DNA of 24,711 nucleotides from Candidatus Aminicenantota bacterium (lineage in GTDB: Bacteria > Acidobacteriota > Aminicenantia > UBA2199). The notes under the pieces were generated by a model, which was not told the origin of the DNA, did not search any database, and saw only the letters and a list, made by a program, of their open reading frames with translations. The stretch spans positions 1 through 24,711 of the forward strand of contig JAHELQ010000012.1 of NCBI GenBank assembly GCA_024644125.1, written 5' to 3'. A program made the translations under genes and the position numbers. This document shows positions 1-6,261 of this stretch, piece after piece (position 1 is the first letter of the stretch; the number at the start of each line of letters is the position of its first letter).

Positions 1-719
1 ATCTTGTTCAAATTTCCAGTGAAAAAACTGCTGATCAATACACATGATGGCCGGGACGATTCCTTTTGGATCTCAAAAGAGTTCCACAATTTTAGAAGAA
101 GAATGGCTTCTCCATTAGCATCTTTCTCGACTGCAGCTCTTCCCTGGGACCAGCCCATAATGGGATTCATGTTACGGAAGTGTTGATCGAATGTGTTTAG
201 AATATCATCAACAGATTTCCAACCAAGGAATTTGGCGAATTGCTCTCCGCTTGACATGCCCGCTTTTTTACCAGCAGATTGAAGTATTGCATTCGCACCT
301 TTTTCAGTCAAAATGTCTTCAAGGACACCCTTGAGTGTGTTAAAGGATTTAACGGTCCAGATGGAGAATTTGTATTCGGGGAGTAACGTGAGATTTCTAG
401 AACTACCATCCCATGCAATGTGATCGGATGGGATTTGGGATTCATTTAGCGCTACTGGTAGAATCTGGTTATTATTGTAATTTTCAAAATCTTCCCAATC
501 CAATTGACTCGCATCATCGGTAGTGGCGCCAAGAATCTCGAGAGTTTTTCGGATTGCCATTTTAAATGTAGCTTTTCCGGCTGTATTGACTATTTCCTCT
601 CTGAATGATTCGATGAACATTTCTGGAACAGCAAAGAGTCTTTCATCCTTGCCATCACCAATTAATTTGATTTGGCCTGATTCGAATTCCCAGTTAATCC
701 TATTGCCCTTATCTGCCAT
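1..719 (-). CDS. V4R-like ligand-binding protein, 3' end cut by window edge
   Basis: The leftward frame from the ATG at 719-717 stays open to the window edge, giving 239 residues without a stop. An AGGAG ribosome site lies just upstream of the start. Residues about 123-239 look like the V4R fold (4-vinyl-reductase / hydrocarbon-binding family). They show a helix with QSAGKKAG near 147-154, a long middle part, an ILLLKLWNSFE strand near 206-216, and then SCVLISSFFTG (225-235), which resembles the Cys-x-aromatic-GxxxG core of V4R. The usual later Cys/Gly part would lie outside the window. The first 65 residues (helical, ending in EILG) may be a second, diverged copy of the helix pair. V4R domains bind small hydrophobic or phenolic ligands or cofactors and often act as sensors; the ligand here is unknown. 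The gene is divergent from the response regulator. The call rests on pattern recognition only. Confidence 0.6.
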   Translation of the reverse strand, partial: MADKGNRINWEFESGQIKLIGDGKDERLFAVPEMFIESFREEIVNTAGKATFKMAIRKTLEILGATTDDASQLDWEDFENYNNNQILPVALNESQIPSDHIAWDGSSRNLTLLPEYKFSIWTVKSFNTLKGVLEDILTEKGANAILQSAGKKAGMSSGEQFAKFLGWKSVDDILNTFDQHFRNMNPIMGWSQGRAAVEKDANGEAILLLKLWNSFEIQKESSRPSCVLISSFFTGNLNK

Positions 720-751
720 TTAAGTCTCCTTAGTTATTGATTTTTGCAATT

Positions 752-805
752 ATTATATACCACACCGAAATTTTTTTGTAAACCAAAAAAAATAATTTTT
801 TACAA
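752..805 (-). promoter_or_regulatory. Candidate promoter and operator half-sites for the V4R-like gene
   Basis: On the minus strand a perfect TATAAT (757-752) lies about 32 bp before the start codon. A TTTACA at 783-778 is 19 bp further upstream, which is long for a -35 element. The same stretch holds inverted half-sites TTGTAAA (776-782) and TTTACAA (799-805) separated by 16 bp. They share the half-site sequence of the dyads at 5320-5494 and 13662-13836 but not their tight spacing. Confidence 0.3.
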
Positions 806-951
806 TCCCAAAGAAAAGTGACATTATTCAATTTGTAGTTATTTTTTGGTGCAAATGTATATGCAATAAAAAGCAATCTATATGATAATGGGATTGATTT
901 AGTGTTAAATTTTTCTAAATATCTAAAAAGATAAAATTAACTTCTTATCTC

Positions 952-980
952 TTGACTTTAATTTTTCCATATGGTAAAAG
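952..980 (+). promoter_or_regulatory. Weak sigma70-type promoter candidate
   Basis: TTGACT (952-957), a 17-bp spacer, then TAAAAG (975-980). If used, it would give a leader of about 280 nt before the response regulator start at 1270. The -35 element is good and the -10 is poor. Confidence 0.25.
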
Positions 981-1163
981 CTATATGTGTGCTGGATAAC
1001 TGGATGAATTCCTGGACATATTTAATGGTCGGTTTTTAATTTTTTTCCAGGTATTCAGTAAATAAATTATTGATTGTAGCGATATGTGAGAAGTTTGGGT
1101 GAAACTGAATGTAAAATGGCTGTTAATAATTGGACTGAATTGATGATAGGATTAAGTATGAAC

Positions 1164-1175
1164 GTGTTCGAACAC
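1164..1175. promoter_or_regulatory. Perfect 12-bp palindrome GTGTTCGAACAC
   Basis: A perfect dyad without spacer, about 95 bp upstream of the response-regulator start. Its position and symmetry suit an operator. It does not match the TGTAA-type dyads found elsewhere in the window, and no cognate regulator can be named. Confidence 0.3.
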
Positions 1176-1269
1176 AATGACAGTGTTGGTCATATTTTTA
1201 CGAATACGAGAGGGTATTCTTTCTCAGTATTTGGATATTTTTCTAATAATTAAAGAGAGGTGGTTTCCA

Positions 1270-2382
1270 GTGGAAAAACAAACTATATTAATTGTTGATG
1301 ACGACAAAAAAGTAGTGCAGTTACTAAAAGAGTCAATATTAAAAGTTGGAAATGGATATCAAGTCGAAACCGCATATGATGGCAAAGAAGCTCTGGATGT
1401 CATTGAGAAAAGGCCGGTAGATCTGGTTCTTCTTGATATCAATATGCCAGTTTTAAGCGGAGTCGAAGTTTTAACAGAACTGCACAACAAAAAAATGTGG
1501 TTACCTATTATCATTCTAACTGCATATGGTGAAAAGGAAGTCGAGGAAAAATTTCAGGATTTTGGCATTGTTGATTTTCAGAATAAACCTCTGGATCTTA
1601 AGAAACTGATTGGAAGAATTGGGGAAATTTTAAAAAACCGGGAACATAAAGATTCTATTTCTGGAATGAGTTTAACTACTATTCTACAAGTTCTTGAGAT
1701 GGAAAAAAGAACCGGTGTGTTAACAATTATAATGGATGATAAGGATGGGCGAATTTTTTTCAAGGAAGGACGAGTAGTAGATATTGAAGCTGGGGGGCTT
1801 TCTATTGAAGATGCGCTTGGAAAATTTATTGGAGATACAAGTCGCGATAAAGAGATAAATATTGAATACTTAAATCATCGGAGAAGCGAGAAGATTAATA
1901 AATCATTGACTGAAATATTATTGGAAGCATCGAGACTCCACGACGAAGATGAAAATATCAGGGAATCAGGCGGCCTTCCCGAAAGCAAAGAGATAGAAAA
2001 GGAAACAAAGGTAGACAATAAGAAATTCGCCGATCTCCTTGACACATTGAAGGAAGATTTGGGAGATGCATTACTATCTACCCAAATTTGGAATTTTTCC
2101 GATGGTGAAATTTTAGCAGGATACAATCCTCAGCCGGGCAATTGTGATCTCTTTACACAGATTACCGTATACTTAAATGAGGCATTGAGTACTTCAGAAT
2201 ATCCTGAACTCGGTAATTATTACATATTGAATCTCGAGGGGAAAAAAGTTTCAGTGATTATTCCAATTGGAGAGTATCTATGGGGGATGCTCGTAGATTC
2301 TAAAAAAACACCACTTGGCTTTCTGTTGAAAGTTGTATTGTCAAAGCTTATTGGTGCTTTTGAAAAGACAATTGCATCCTAA
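1270..2382 (+). CDS. Response regulator: REC + DUF4388 + roadblock-like C-terminal domain
   Basis: 370 residues from the GTG at 1270, preceded by GAGAGGTGG at a good distance. The first REC residues follow at once (TILIVDDD), so this start is preferred over the in-frame ATG at 1177. REC, about 1-120: acidic pair D10/D11, phospho-acceptor D56 in LLDINMP, T84 in ILTAYG and K106 in NKPLD, all conserved. Residues about 131-224 match DUF4388 (PatA N-terminal type), with EKRTGVLTI and GRIFFKEGRVVDIEAG. After an acidic linker, residues about 253-370 are clearly homologous to the small protein encoded at 2545-2916. There is no DNA-binding domain, so output probably goes through protein contacts. The C-terminal pattern (helix, DG turn, strand, long helix, strand with IPxxxxxW, LGxLL) suggests a roadblock/LC7-like fold, the fold that partners Ras-like GTPases. 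That last assignment is an inference. Confidence 0.8.
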   Translation: MEKQTILIVDDDKKVVQLLKESILKVGNGYQVETAYDGKEALDVIEKRPVDLVLLDINMPVLSGVEVLTELHNKKMWLPIIILTAYGEKEVEEKFQDFGIVDFQNKPLDLKKLIGRIGEILKNREHKDSISGMSLTTILQVLEMEKRTGVLTIIMDDKDGRIFFKEGRVVDIEAGGLSIEDALGKFIGDTSRDKEINIEYLNHRRSEKINKSLTEILLEASRLHDEDENIRESGGLPESKEIEKETKVDNKKFADLLDTLKEDLGDALLSTQIWNFSDGEILAGYNPQPGNCDLFTQITVYLNEALSTSEYPELGNYYILNLEGKKVSVIIPIGEYLWGMLVDSKKTPLGFLLKVVLSKLIGAFEKTIAS

Positions 2383-2505
2383 ATCTTCGTTTGATATTGA
2401 AGAAGAAATTGATTTCTCTGTGGTGATTCGGAATTTGAGCATGTTTGTTAAGTATATAATTTTGTTGAAAAGCGTGTGAAATGTAAATGAATTTATTATA
2501 AAGGG

Positions 2506-2530
2506 AAGATTATAGGTCATAGATAATCTT
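2506..2530 (+). promoter_or_regulatory. Stem-loop just upstream of a ribosome-binding site
   Basis: AAGATTAT (2506-2513) pairs with ATAATCTT (2523-2530) around a 9-nt loop. Two G-T wobbles could extend it. The strong Shine-Dalgarno AAGGAGGA (2533-2540) starts two bases after the stem. The hairpin could shape translation of the next gene or mark an RNA processing site. Confidence 0.4.
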
Positions 2531-2544
2531 TTAAGGAGGATACA

Positions 2545-2916
2545 TTGGATATAAAAAAGATGAATGCGGCTATTAATAGCGTTGAAAGAGAACTTGGAAA
2601 CGCTTTAATATCTACCGATGTGTGGAATATAGAAGATGGAGAATCTGTTGCTGGATATAATTCTCAGCCAATGGCATGTGCCCTTTTTAACCAGATAACA
2701 AGTTATATTAATGAAGCACTGGAACAAGGAGATTATCCAAGGCTCGAAAAGTATTACATTCTCTCTTTGAAAGGCGATAGGATGGCACTTCTTATACCAT
2801 TTGCTGATTTTATTTGGGAGATGCTTATTGATACTAAAAAAGCTCGGTTAGGACTATTATTGAACATGACTATACCTAATATGATCGACAATTTTGAAAA
2901 GATCATATCATCTTAA
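2545..2916 (+). CDS. Stand-alone roadblock-like domain protein, paralogue of the upstream regulator's C-terminus
   Basis: 123 residues starting with TTG at 2545, four bases after AAGGAGGA. The next in-frame ATG (2560) is too far from that site. The whole protein aligns without large gaps to residues about 253-370 of the response regulator before it. Shared features are a WN..DGE..AGYN.QP turn, an LF.QIT.Y.NEAL helix, a YP.L..YYIL strand, an IP.....W.ML.D.KK...G.LL segment and a ...FEK.I.S end. The domain was probably duplicated in tandem, then fused or split, so the two copies may form a heterodimer or compete for one partner. Size and predicted alternation of helices and strands fit roadblock/LC7 (MglB-like) proteins, but no Ras-like GTPase gene is visible here. 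It is 162 bp downstream of the regulator and probably co-regulated. Confidence 0.7.
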   Translation: MDIKKMNAAINSVERELGNALISTDVWNIEDGESVAGYNSQPMACALFNQITSYINEALEQGDYPRLEKYYILSLKGDRMALLIPFADFIWEMLIDTKKARLGLLLNMTIPNMIDNFEKIISS

Positions 2917-3059
2917 TAATTTCAATTTTGGTTTCTAACAATTATTGTCTAAGTGTTTTATAAGTTAAAATTTAGTAGTATATTTCCTTTACTTAAGCGC
3001 TTATAAATCGCCATTGTTAACAAAAGCAAAAACTCAAAACCAACAAAACTAGAATTGGA

Positions 3060-3080
3060 GGATAGGCATAATGCCTATCC
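3060..3080 (-). terminator. Perfect 21-nt hairpin at the end of the SpoIIAA-like gene
   Basis: A 10-bp arm GGATAGGCAT is followed by one base and the exact complementary arm. The TAG stop of the leftward gene (3077-3075) lies inside the stem. Only short T runs follow on the minus strand, so termination is not certain. It also sits between convergent genes and could serve both. Confidence 0.5.
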
Positions 3081-3482
3081 TAACCATTTAAGTGCTTCAT
3101 CTCTATCGCTGAAAACCTTTACATTCATTCCTGTGAGTTTGGAAACAACATTCAAAGTCATTTTCTGAAGAATTTGTCTCCCGGGAAGATAGACAGCAGC
3201 TTTACTTAATCCGGCATCCATCATGATTTGTTGGTTCTTTTTGTGGAGATTGGTCATTCCAAATTTCGGAGCCTTTTCCTCTGCAAGAGTTGTGAGAACA
3301 GTGAATCCACTTTCTATCTCTTTTACTGCTAGTTCCATATCGCTATTATAATTTGGAACTTGACCTGGATTTTCCCATACTCCCACAACTGTCAAATAAA
3401 TTCTGTTTTTTTCTTTGTCTGCGATAATTGAATAGAAATTTTCCTTTTCAAATTTAACGATTTTGTCGTTATTATCAGTCAT
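3075..3482 (-). CDS. Small SpoIIAA/STAS-like protein, copy 1
   Basis: 135 residues, with AGAGG five bases before the ATG. The layout fits the small SpoIIAA-like (STAS/SEC14-like) proteins: an N-terminal strand KFEKENFYSIIADKEKNRIYLTVVGVW, a helix beginning at about residue 45 (YNSDMELAVKEIESGF), a TVLTTL strand, a helix with NLHKKNQQIMMDAGLSKAAVYLP, and a C-terminal helix EALKWLG. It is closely similar over its length to the protein at 5688-6101; both share FYSI, NRI, W..PG.VPNYN.DME, KAPKF-like and GMNVK.F. Such proteins are cytoplasmic and usually act by protein-protein contact. No serine in the classical phosphorylation position could be confirmed. It lies 166 bp after the radical SAM gene, so it may belong to the same transcript, although a hairpin intervenes. 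Confidence 0.65.
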   Translation of the reverse strand: MTDNNDKIVKFEKENFYSIIADKEKNRIYLTVVGVWENPGQVPNYNSDMELAVKEIESGFTVLTTLAEEKAPKFGMTNLHKKNQQIMMDAGLSKAAVYLPGRQILQKMTLNVVSKLTGMNVKVFSDRDEALKWLG

Positions 3483-3601
3483 TTTTACCTCTGCCTATTA
3501 AAATGTATGCATAACCAACTTACTTTTTTTTTATATCACATCCCCCAAAAAAAAACAATATCATAATTATTTTAGCTCTTTCCTTTTTTTAGCAAGTAAT
3601 G

Positions 3602-3634
3602 TGGGGATAGAGAATTTTTCCTCTCATATCCCCA
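3602..3634 (-). terminator. Stem-loop downstream of the radical SAM gene
   Basis: The arm TGGGGATA plus GAGA pairs with TCTC plus TATCCCCA, leaving one bulged base and an 8-nt loop (3614-3621). This 12-bp stem starts about 15 bp past the radical SAM stop. No U-tract follows directly on the minus strand, so it may stabilise the 3' end or attenuate read-through into the SpoIIAA-like gene rather than terminate fully. Confidence 0.45.
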
Positions 3635-3648
3635 GTTAATCGATTTTC

Positions 3649-5151
3649 CTAACTTTGAATTTGAGTTAACAAGTCTCTGTTTTTGGCATCGAAAATAAAC
3701 CTACGGATGAAGCTAATCCCTATTTTTGACAAAAAATTGTTGAAGAAAATGAAAGATTTCCACCATGGTTTATTCGGAGCGAGCATTTTCATTAATTTTG
3801 TTTGGAGCTTCAGTGCCCAGAACGGCATTCTTTGTGTTTCGTCAAAGAAAAAGAAATTTGGATGTTGAAGAGCAATTCGTTTATTATATTTTCTTAAAGT
3901 TTCAAGGCTAATAGTTGTAGGATTATATGCCATGGGTTTCAGGAAATTGGCTTCCGCTTTTCTTTGTGAATTTTCCTTCTGCCATATTTTTATAATAGGA
4001 GCTCCCTTATACATTCGAATACCATTACCGATAACGACAAGGTCTGTTCCTGATGCGGCAAGCTGAATCGTTTCAAACGTTTCGTTTAGAGTTTCTTTTG
4101 TTTCTCCAGGAGCGCCGGTTAATACATACCAGATTACTGGAAGGTTCTTGGAATGCAATAGTTGGCTCGTCTTTAAAATTTGTTCTTTATTGAAATTTTT
4201 TCTTAATGCTTTTAGCGTAATGTTGCACCCTGATTCAACTCCAACTTCGATGTGTTTAAAATTGGCTTTCACCATTAACTCTACCAGCTCTTCGTCTACA
4301 GCGCCAGGATTGAGTCCCATCGTATGCAAGTTCAAATCCAGGTTCTTTTTAGCTATTTCTCGCAACACCGCCTTTGTGTGATCGATCGGAATGTTGAAGT
4401 TGCTATCTGTAAATTCGATATGCCTGATTCCGGTTTCTTTGACGATTAATTCAATTTCATCCGCAATCCTCTCGGGACTTCTCGGTCTGACACGATGCCC
4501 CTCTATTGTATTGTAGGTGCAGTAAACACAATTTTGCGAGCAGCCTCGTTTTGTTTGTACCTGTATCGGGGAACTAAACTGTAAATAGGGTTTGATATCG
4601 ATAAAGCGGTGATGTCTCGTAAAGGGTAGTGAGTCAAGATTGTCTATCCTAAGTGGAGCATTGTCGATAACAATCTCATCGTTTTTTCTACGAATTAGGC
4701 CGCCTACGTTTTCAAGGGGCATTTTTTTCTCAAGACTTCTAATGAAATCGATCATCGAAACTTCGCCGTCTCCACGAATGGCAAATTCAAGATCAAAGAA
4801 TGACAGCATCTCTGATCCACTGATTCCTACGGAAGGCCCTCCAATTACTATTGGACCACTGAAAGCCTTTTTTAATGGATCAATCACTAGCTCCTTAACC
4901 TCATTCAAGAGAAATAGAGTTTGGTAGGTTGCGCAAGTATCGATGTTTCTAACGCTGACTCCTATTATATCTGGTTGAACTTGGGCTAATGATTTTTCGA
5001 TGTCTTTGGAACAGTTTTTTGAAAAACACAAATCAAGAACATGGACGGAATAACCTGCTCGCTCCACTGCTGCGGCGATACAACACAATCCAAATGGCAT
5101 TGGTGGAACCGGCAATTTGTAACGATTGGAATTTACCAATAATACTTTCAT
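3649..5151 (-). CDS. B12-binding-type radical SAM protein
   Basis: 500 residues with a strong AAGGAGGG site five bases before the ATG. The N-terminal 1-150 form a Rossmann-like cobalamin-binding domain: MKVLLVNSN, PFGLCCIAAAVERAGYSVHVLDL, DIIGVSVR, GPIVIGGPSVG and FAIRGDGE. The radical SAM core begins with QTKRGCSQNCVYC, whose C204, C208 and C211 would hold the [4Fe-4S] cluster. A SAM-binding barrel follows, with MGLNPGAVDEELVELM and HIEVGVESG. The cobalamin His motif DxHxxG is absent (DLCFSKNC stands in its place), as in many family members, so B12 would bind base-off without a lower His ligand, or not at all. The family includes methyltransferases and cyclases such as BchE-type enzymes; the substrate here cannot be read from sequence. 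The C-terminal 100 residues, rich in Phe and Trp, are typical of the family. It is divergent from the second SpoIIAA-like gene across a three-dyad array. Confidence 0.85.
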   Translation of the reverse strand: MKVLLVNSNRYKLPVPPMPFGLCCIAAAVERAGYSVHVLDLCFSKNCSKDIEKSLAQVQPDIIGVSVRNIDTCATYQTLFLLNEVKELVIDPLKKAFSGPIVIGGPSVGISGSEMLSFFDLEFAIRGDGEVSMIDFIRSLEKKMPLENVGGLIRRKNDEIVIDNAPLRIDNLDSLPFTRHHRFIDIKPYLQFSSPIQVQTKRGCSQNCVYCTYNTIEGHRVRPRSPERIADEIELIVKETGIRHIEFTDSNFNIPIDHTKAVLREIAKKNLDLNLHTMGLNPGAVDEELVELMVKANFKHIEVGVESGCNITLKALRKNFNKEQILKTSQLLHSKNLPVIWYVLTGAPGETKETLNETFETIQLAASGTDLVVIGNGIRMYKGAPIIKIWQKENSQRKAEANFLKPMAYNPTTISLETLRKYNKRIALQHPNFFFFDETQRMPFWALKLQTKLMKMLAPNKPWWKSFIFFNNFLSKIGISFIRRFIFDAKNRDLLTQIQS

Positions 5152-5687
5152 TTTTCCCTCCTTAAATCTTTAAAATAAAAAACTAAATAGTTAGTAACAC
5201 TCACACACTCATTATGATGTTGCATATCGTGTGCCAAAATCTTGTCGGTTTTAAATGCCCTTATCTATCAGCGTTTTGGGAATTATTGAATATTATGCCC
5301 AATTAATTTTTTTTATCGCTGTAACATTTTATTACATTCGGTTTGAGATAAACTCTCCGAAATAACCTTTTATATTGGCGAAAAGAGTAAATATTCAGGT
5401 GTTTGTAATGATTTATTACACTTCATTGAAGATGTACAAAAATGTTTATATCATAGGTATTTCGGATTCCGTTGTTTGTAAAAATTGTTTACAATTTGCT
5501 AGAATTGGGATTCTTCTTAGTATTATTTATAAAGTATATTGGGCCCCATGAACTGATCTGTCAAAAATATTTTTAATATAGTTTCCTCTTGAATTTTTAT
5601 TTTTCGTATGCTATAAAAATATTTGTAAGCTGGATCTGGAAAGAGGTAGAGTATAAATTACTTAAAATAATATTAAAGGGGTGTAGT
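5152..5687. other. Divergent intergenic region, 536 bp, with three operator-like dyads
   Basis: No gene is supported. The array of dyads at 5320-5494 sits in the middle, about 170 bp from the radical SAM start and 195 bp from the SpoIIAA-like start. A possible rightward promoter follows it: TTGCTA at 5496-5501 and TAGTAT 16 bp later. An in-frame ATG at 5589 would lengthen the next protein but lacks a ribosome site. No sigma54 promoter (GG-N10-GC) was found. Confidence 0.6.
5320..5494. promoter_or_regulatory. Array of three TGTAA-N7-TTACA dyads (array 1)
   Basis: Three 17-bp dyads: TGTAACATTTTATTACA (5320-5336), TGTAATGATTTATTACA (5404-5420) and, within 5476-5494, TGTAAAAATTGTTTACA flanked by a further T/A pair. 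Centres lie at 5328, 5412 and 5485, spaced 84 and 73 bp. All keep both 5-bp half-sites exactly. The motif resembles the TyrR box (TGTAAA-N6-TTTACA) but with one base less in the spacer. Location in a divergent promoter region and repetition at near-helical intervals suggest binding by a dimeric or oligomeric regulator. Confidence 0.7.
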
Positions 5688-6101
5688 ATGAAACTAGATG
5701 GTAATGACCTTGTAAAATTTGAACAAGCAGGGTTTTATTCAATTGTAGGAGACAAAGAACTCAACCGGATTTTCATGAAAATTAATGGGTTTTGGACGGA
5801 TCCAGGTGATGTTCCCAATTACAATGCTGATATGGAGAAGTGTGTTGGGAGCATGCGGAAGGGATTTACAATTCTTACAGAAGTCGATGAAGACAAATCG
5901 CCTAAGTTTGCCATCACCAAGCTTCACAAAAGAAATCAAGAAATATTAAGAGATGGTGGTGTAGGAAAGGCTGCGGTCTATTTTCCAAAAGGGAGATTAT
6001 TGCAAACGATGACTCTAAATGTTGTTGGAAAATTATCTGGAATGAATGTCAAAATTTTCAATGATGAAGGAGAGGCAGAATCCTGGTTGAATTGTGGTTG
6101 A
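5688..6101 (+). CDS. Small SpoIIAA/STAS-like protein, copy 2
   Basis: 137 residues from the ATG at 5688, preceded by AAAGGGGTG. An upstream in-frame ATG at 5589 would add 33 residues that the paralogue lacks. The protein is homologous end to end with the one at 3075-3482: KFEQAGFYSIVGDKELNRIF, GFWTDPGDVPNYNADME, KGFTILTEVDEDKSPKF, KLHKRNQEILRDGGVGKAAVYFP, and a shared LQ.MTLNVV.KL.GMNVK.F end. The family is small, cytoplasmic and without a known catalytic motif; a role in protein-protein signalling is an inference from the SpoIIAA/STAS-like layout. Its promoter region carries dyad array 1, so it is probably under regulated expression, unlike the other copy, which sits behind the radical SAM gene. 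Confidence 0.65.
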   Translation: MKLDGNDLVKFEQAGFYSIVGDKELNRIFMKINGFWTDPGDVPNYNADMEKCVGSMRKGFTILTEVDEDKSPKFAITKLHKRNQEILRDGGVGKAAVYFPKGRLLQTMTLNVVGKLSGMNVKIFNDEGEAESWLNCG

Positions 6102-6243
6102 ATTTAATTTATCAGGATTCCAGTACTTTGATTGACTATTGAGAGCAGTTGGGGAACAGAGGTGGTGATTTTGTGATCGAATTTACCAGGTGGAGCTGAA
6201 CGCTAATGTTTTGGAATTCAGATCAAAACTCTATCATCTCTGG

Positions 6244-6261
6244 CCCGCTGCTCTCAGTGGG
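6244..6261 (+). terminator. Weak stem-loop between convergent genes
   Basis: CCCGCTG, loop CTCT, CAGTGGG: seven pairs including one G-T, at the junction between the rightward SpoIIAA-like gene and the leftward glmL-like gene, overlapping the latter's stop codon. No U-tract follows. On the minus strand the wobble becomes an A-C mismatch. Confidence 0.2.

Larger units (their letters stand above)
720..1269. other. Divergent intergenic region, about 550 bp, AT-rich
   Basis: No convincing gene. It separates the leftward V4R-like gene from the rightward response regulator. It holds a TATAAT on the minus strand at 757-752, a wide pair of TTGTAAA/TTTACAA half-sites at 776-805, a possible rightward promoter at 952-980 and a 12-bp palindrome at 1164-1175. 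An ATG at 1177 opens the response-regulator frame early. That extension looks like intergenic sequence and lacks a ribosome site. Confidence 0.6.

Noticed and set aside
4..723. Rightward frames at 4-186 and 523-723
   Set aside because: They are antisense to the open leftward V4R-like frame, which has a domain pattern and a ribosome site.
1177..1269. Longer N-terminus of the response regulator starting with ATG at 1177
   Set aside because: The added 31 residues are not part of a REC domain and have no ribosome site, while the GTG at 1270 has one and begins right at the domain.
5496..5687. Search for a sigma54 promoter downstream of dyad array 1
   Set aside because: No GG-N10-GC arrangement was found among the GG pairs read; best partial matches lacked the -12 GC.
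6139..6256. Inverted repeat TGAGAGCAG / CTGCTCTCA about 100 bp apart
   Set aside because: Short arms with a long gap in a convergent gene junction; likely chance.
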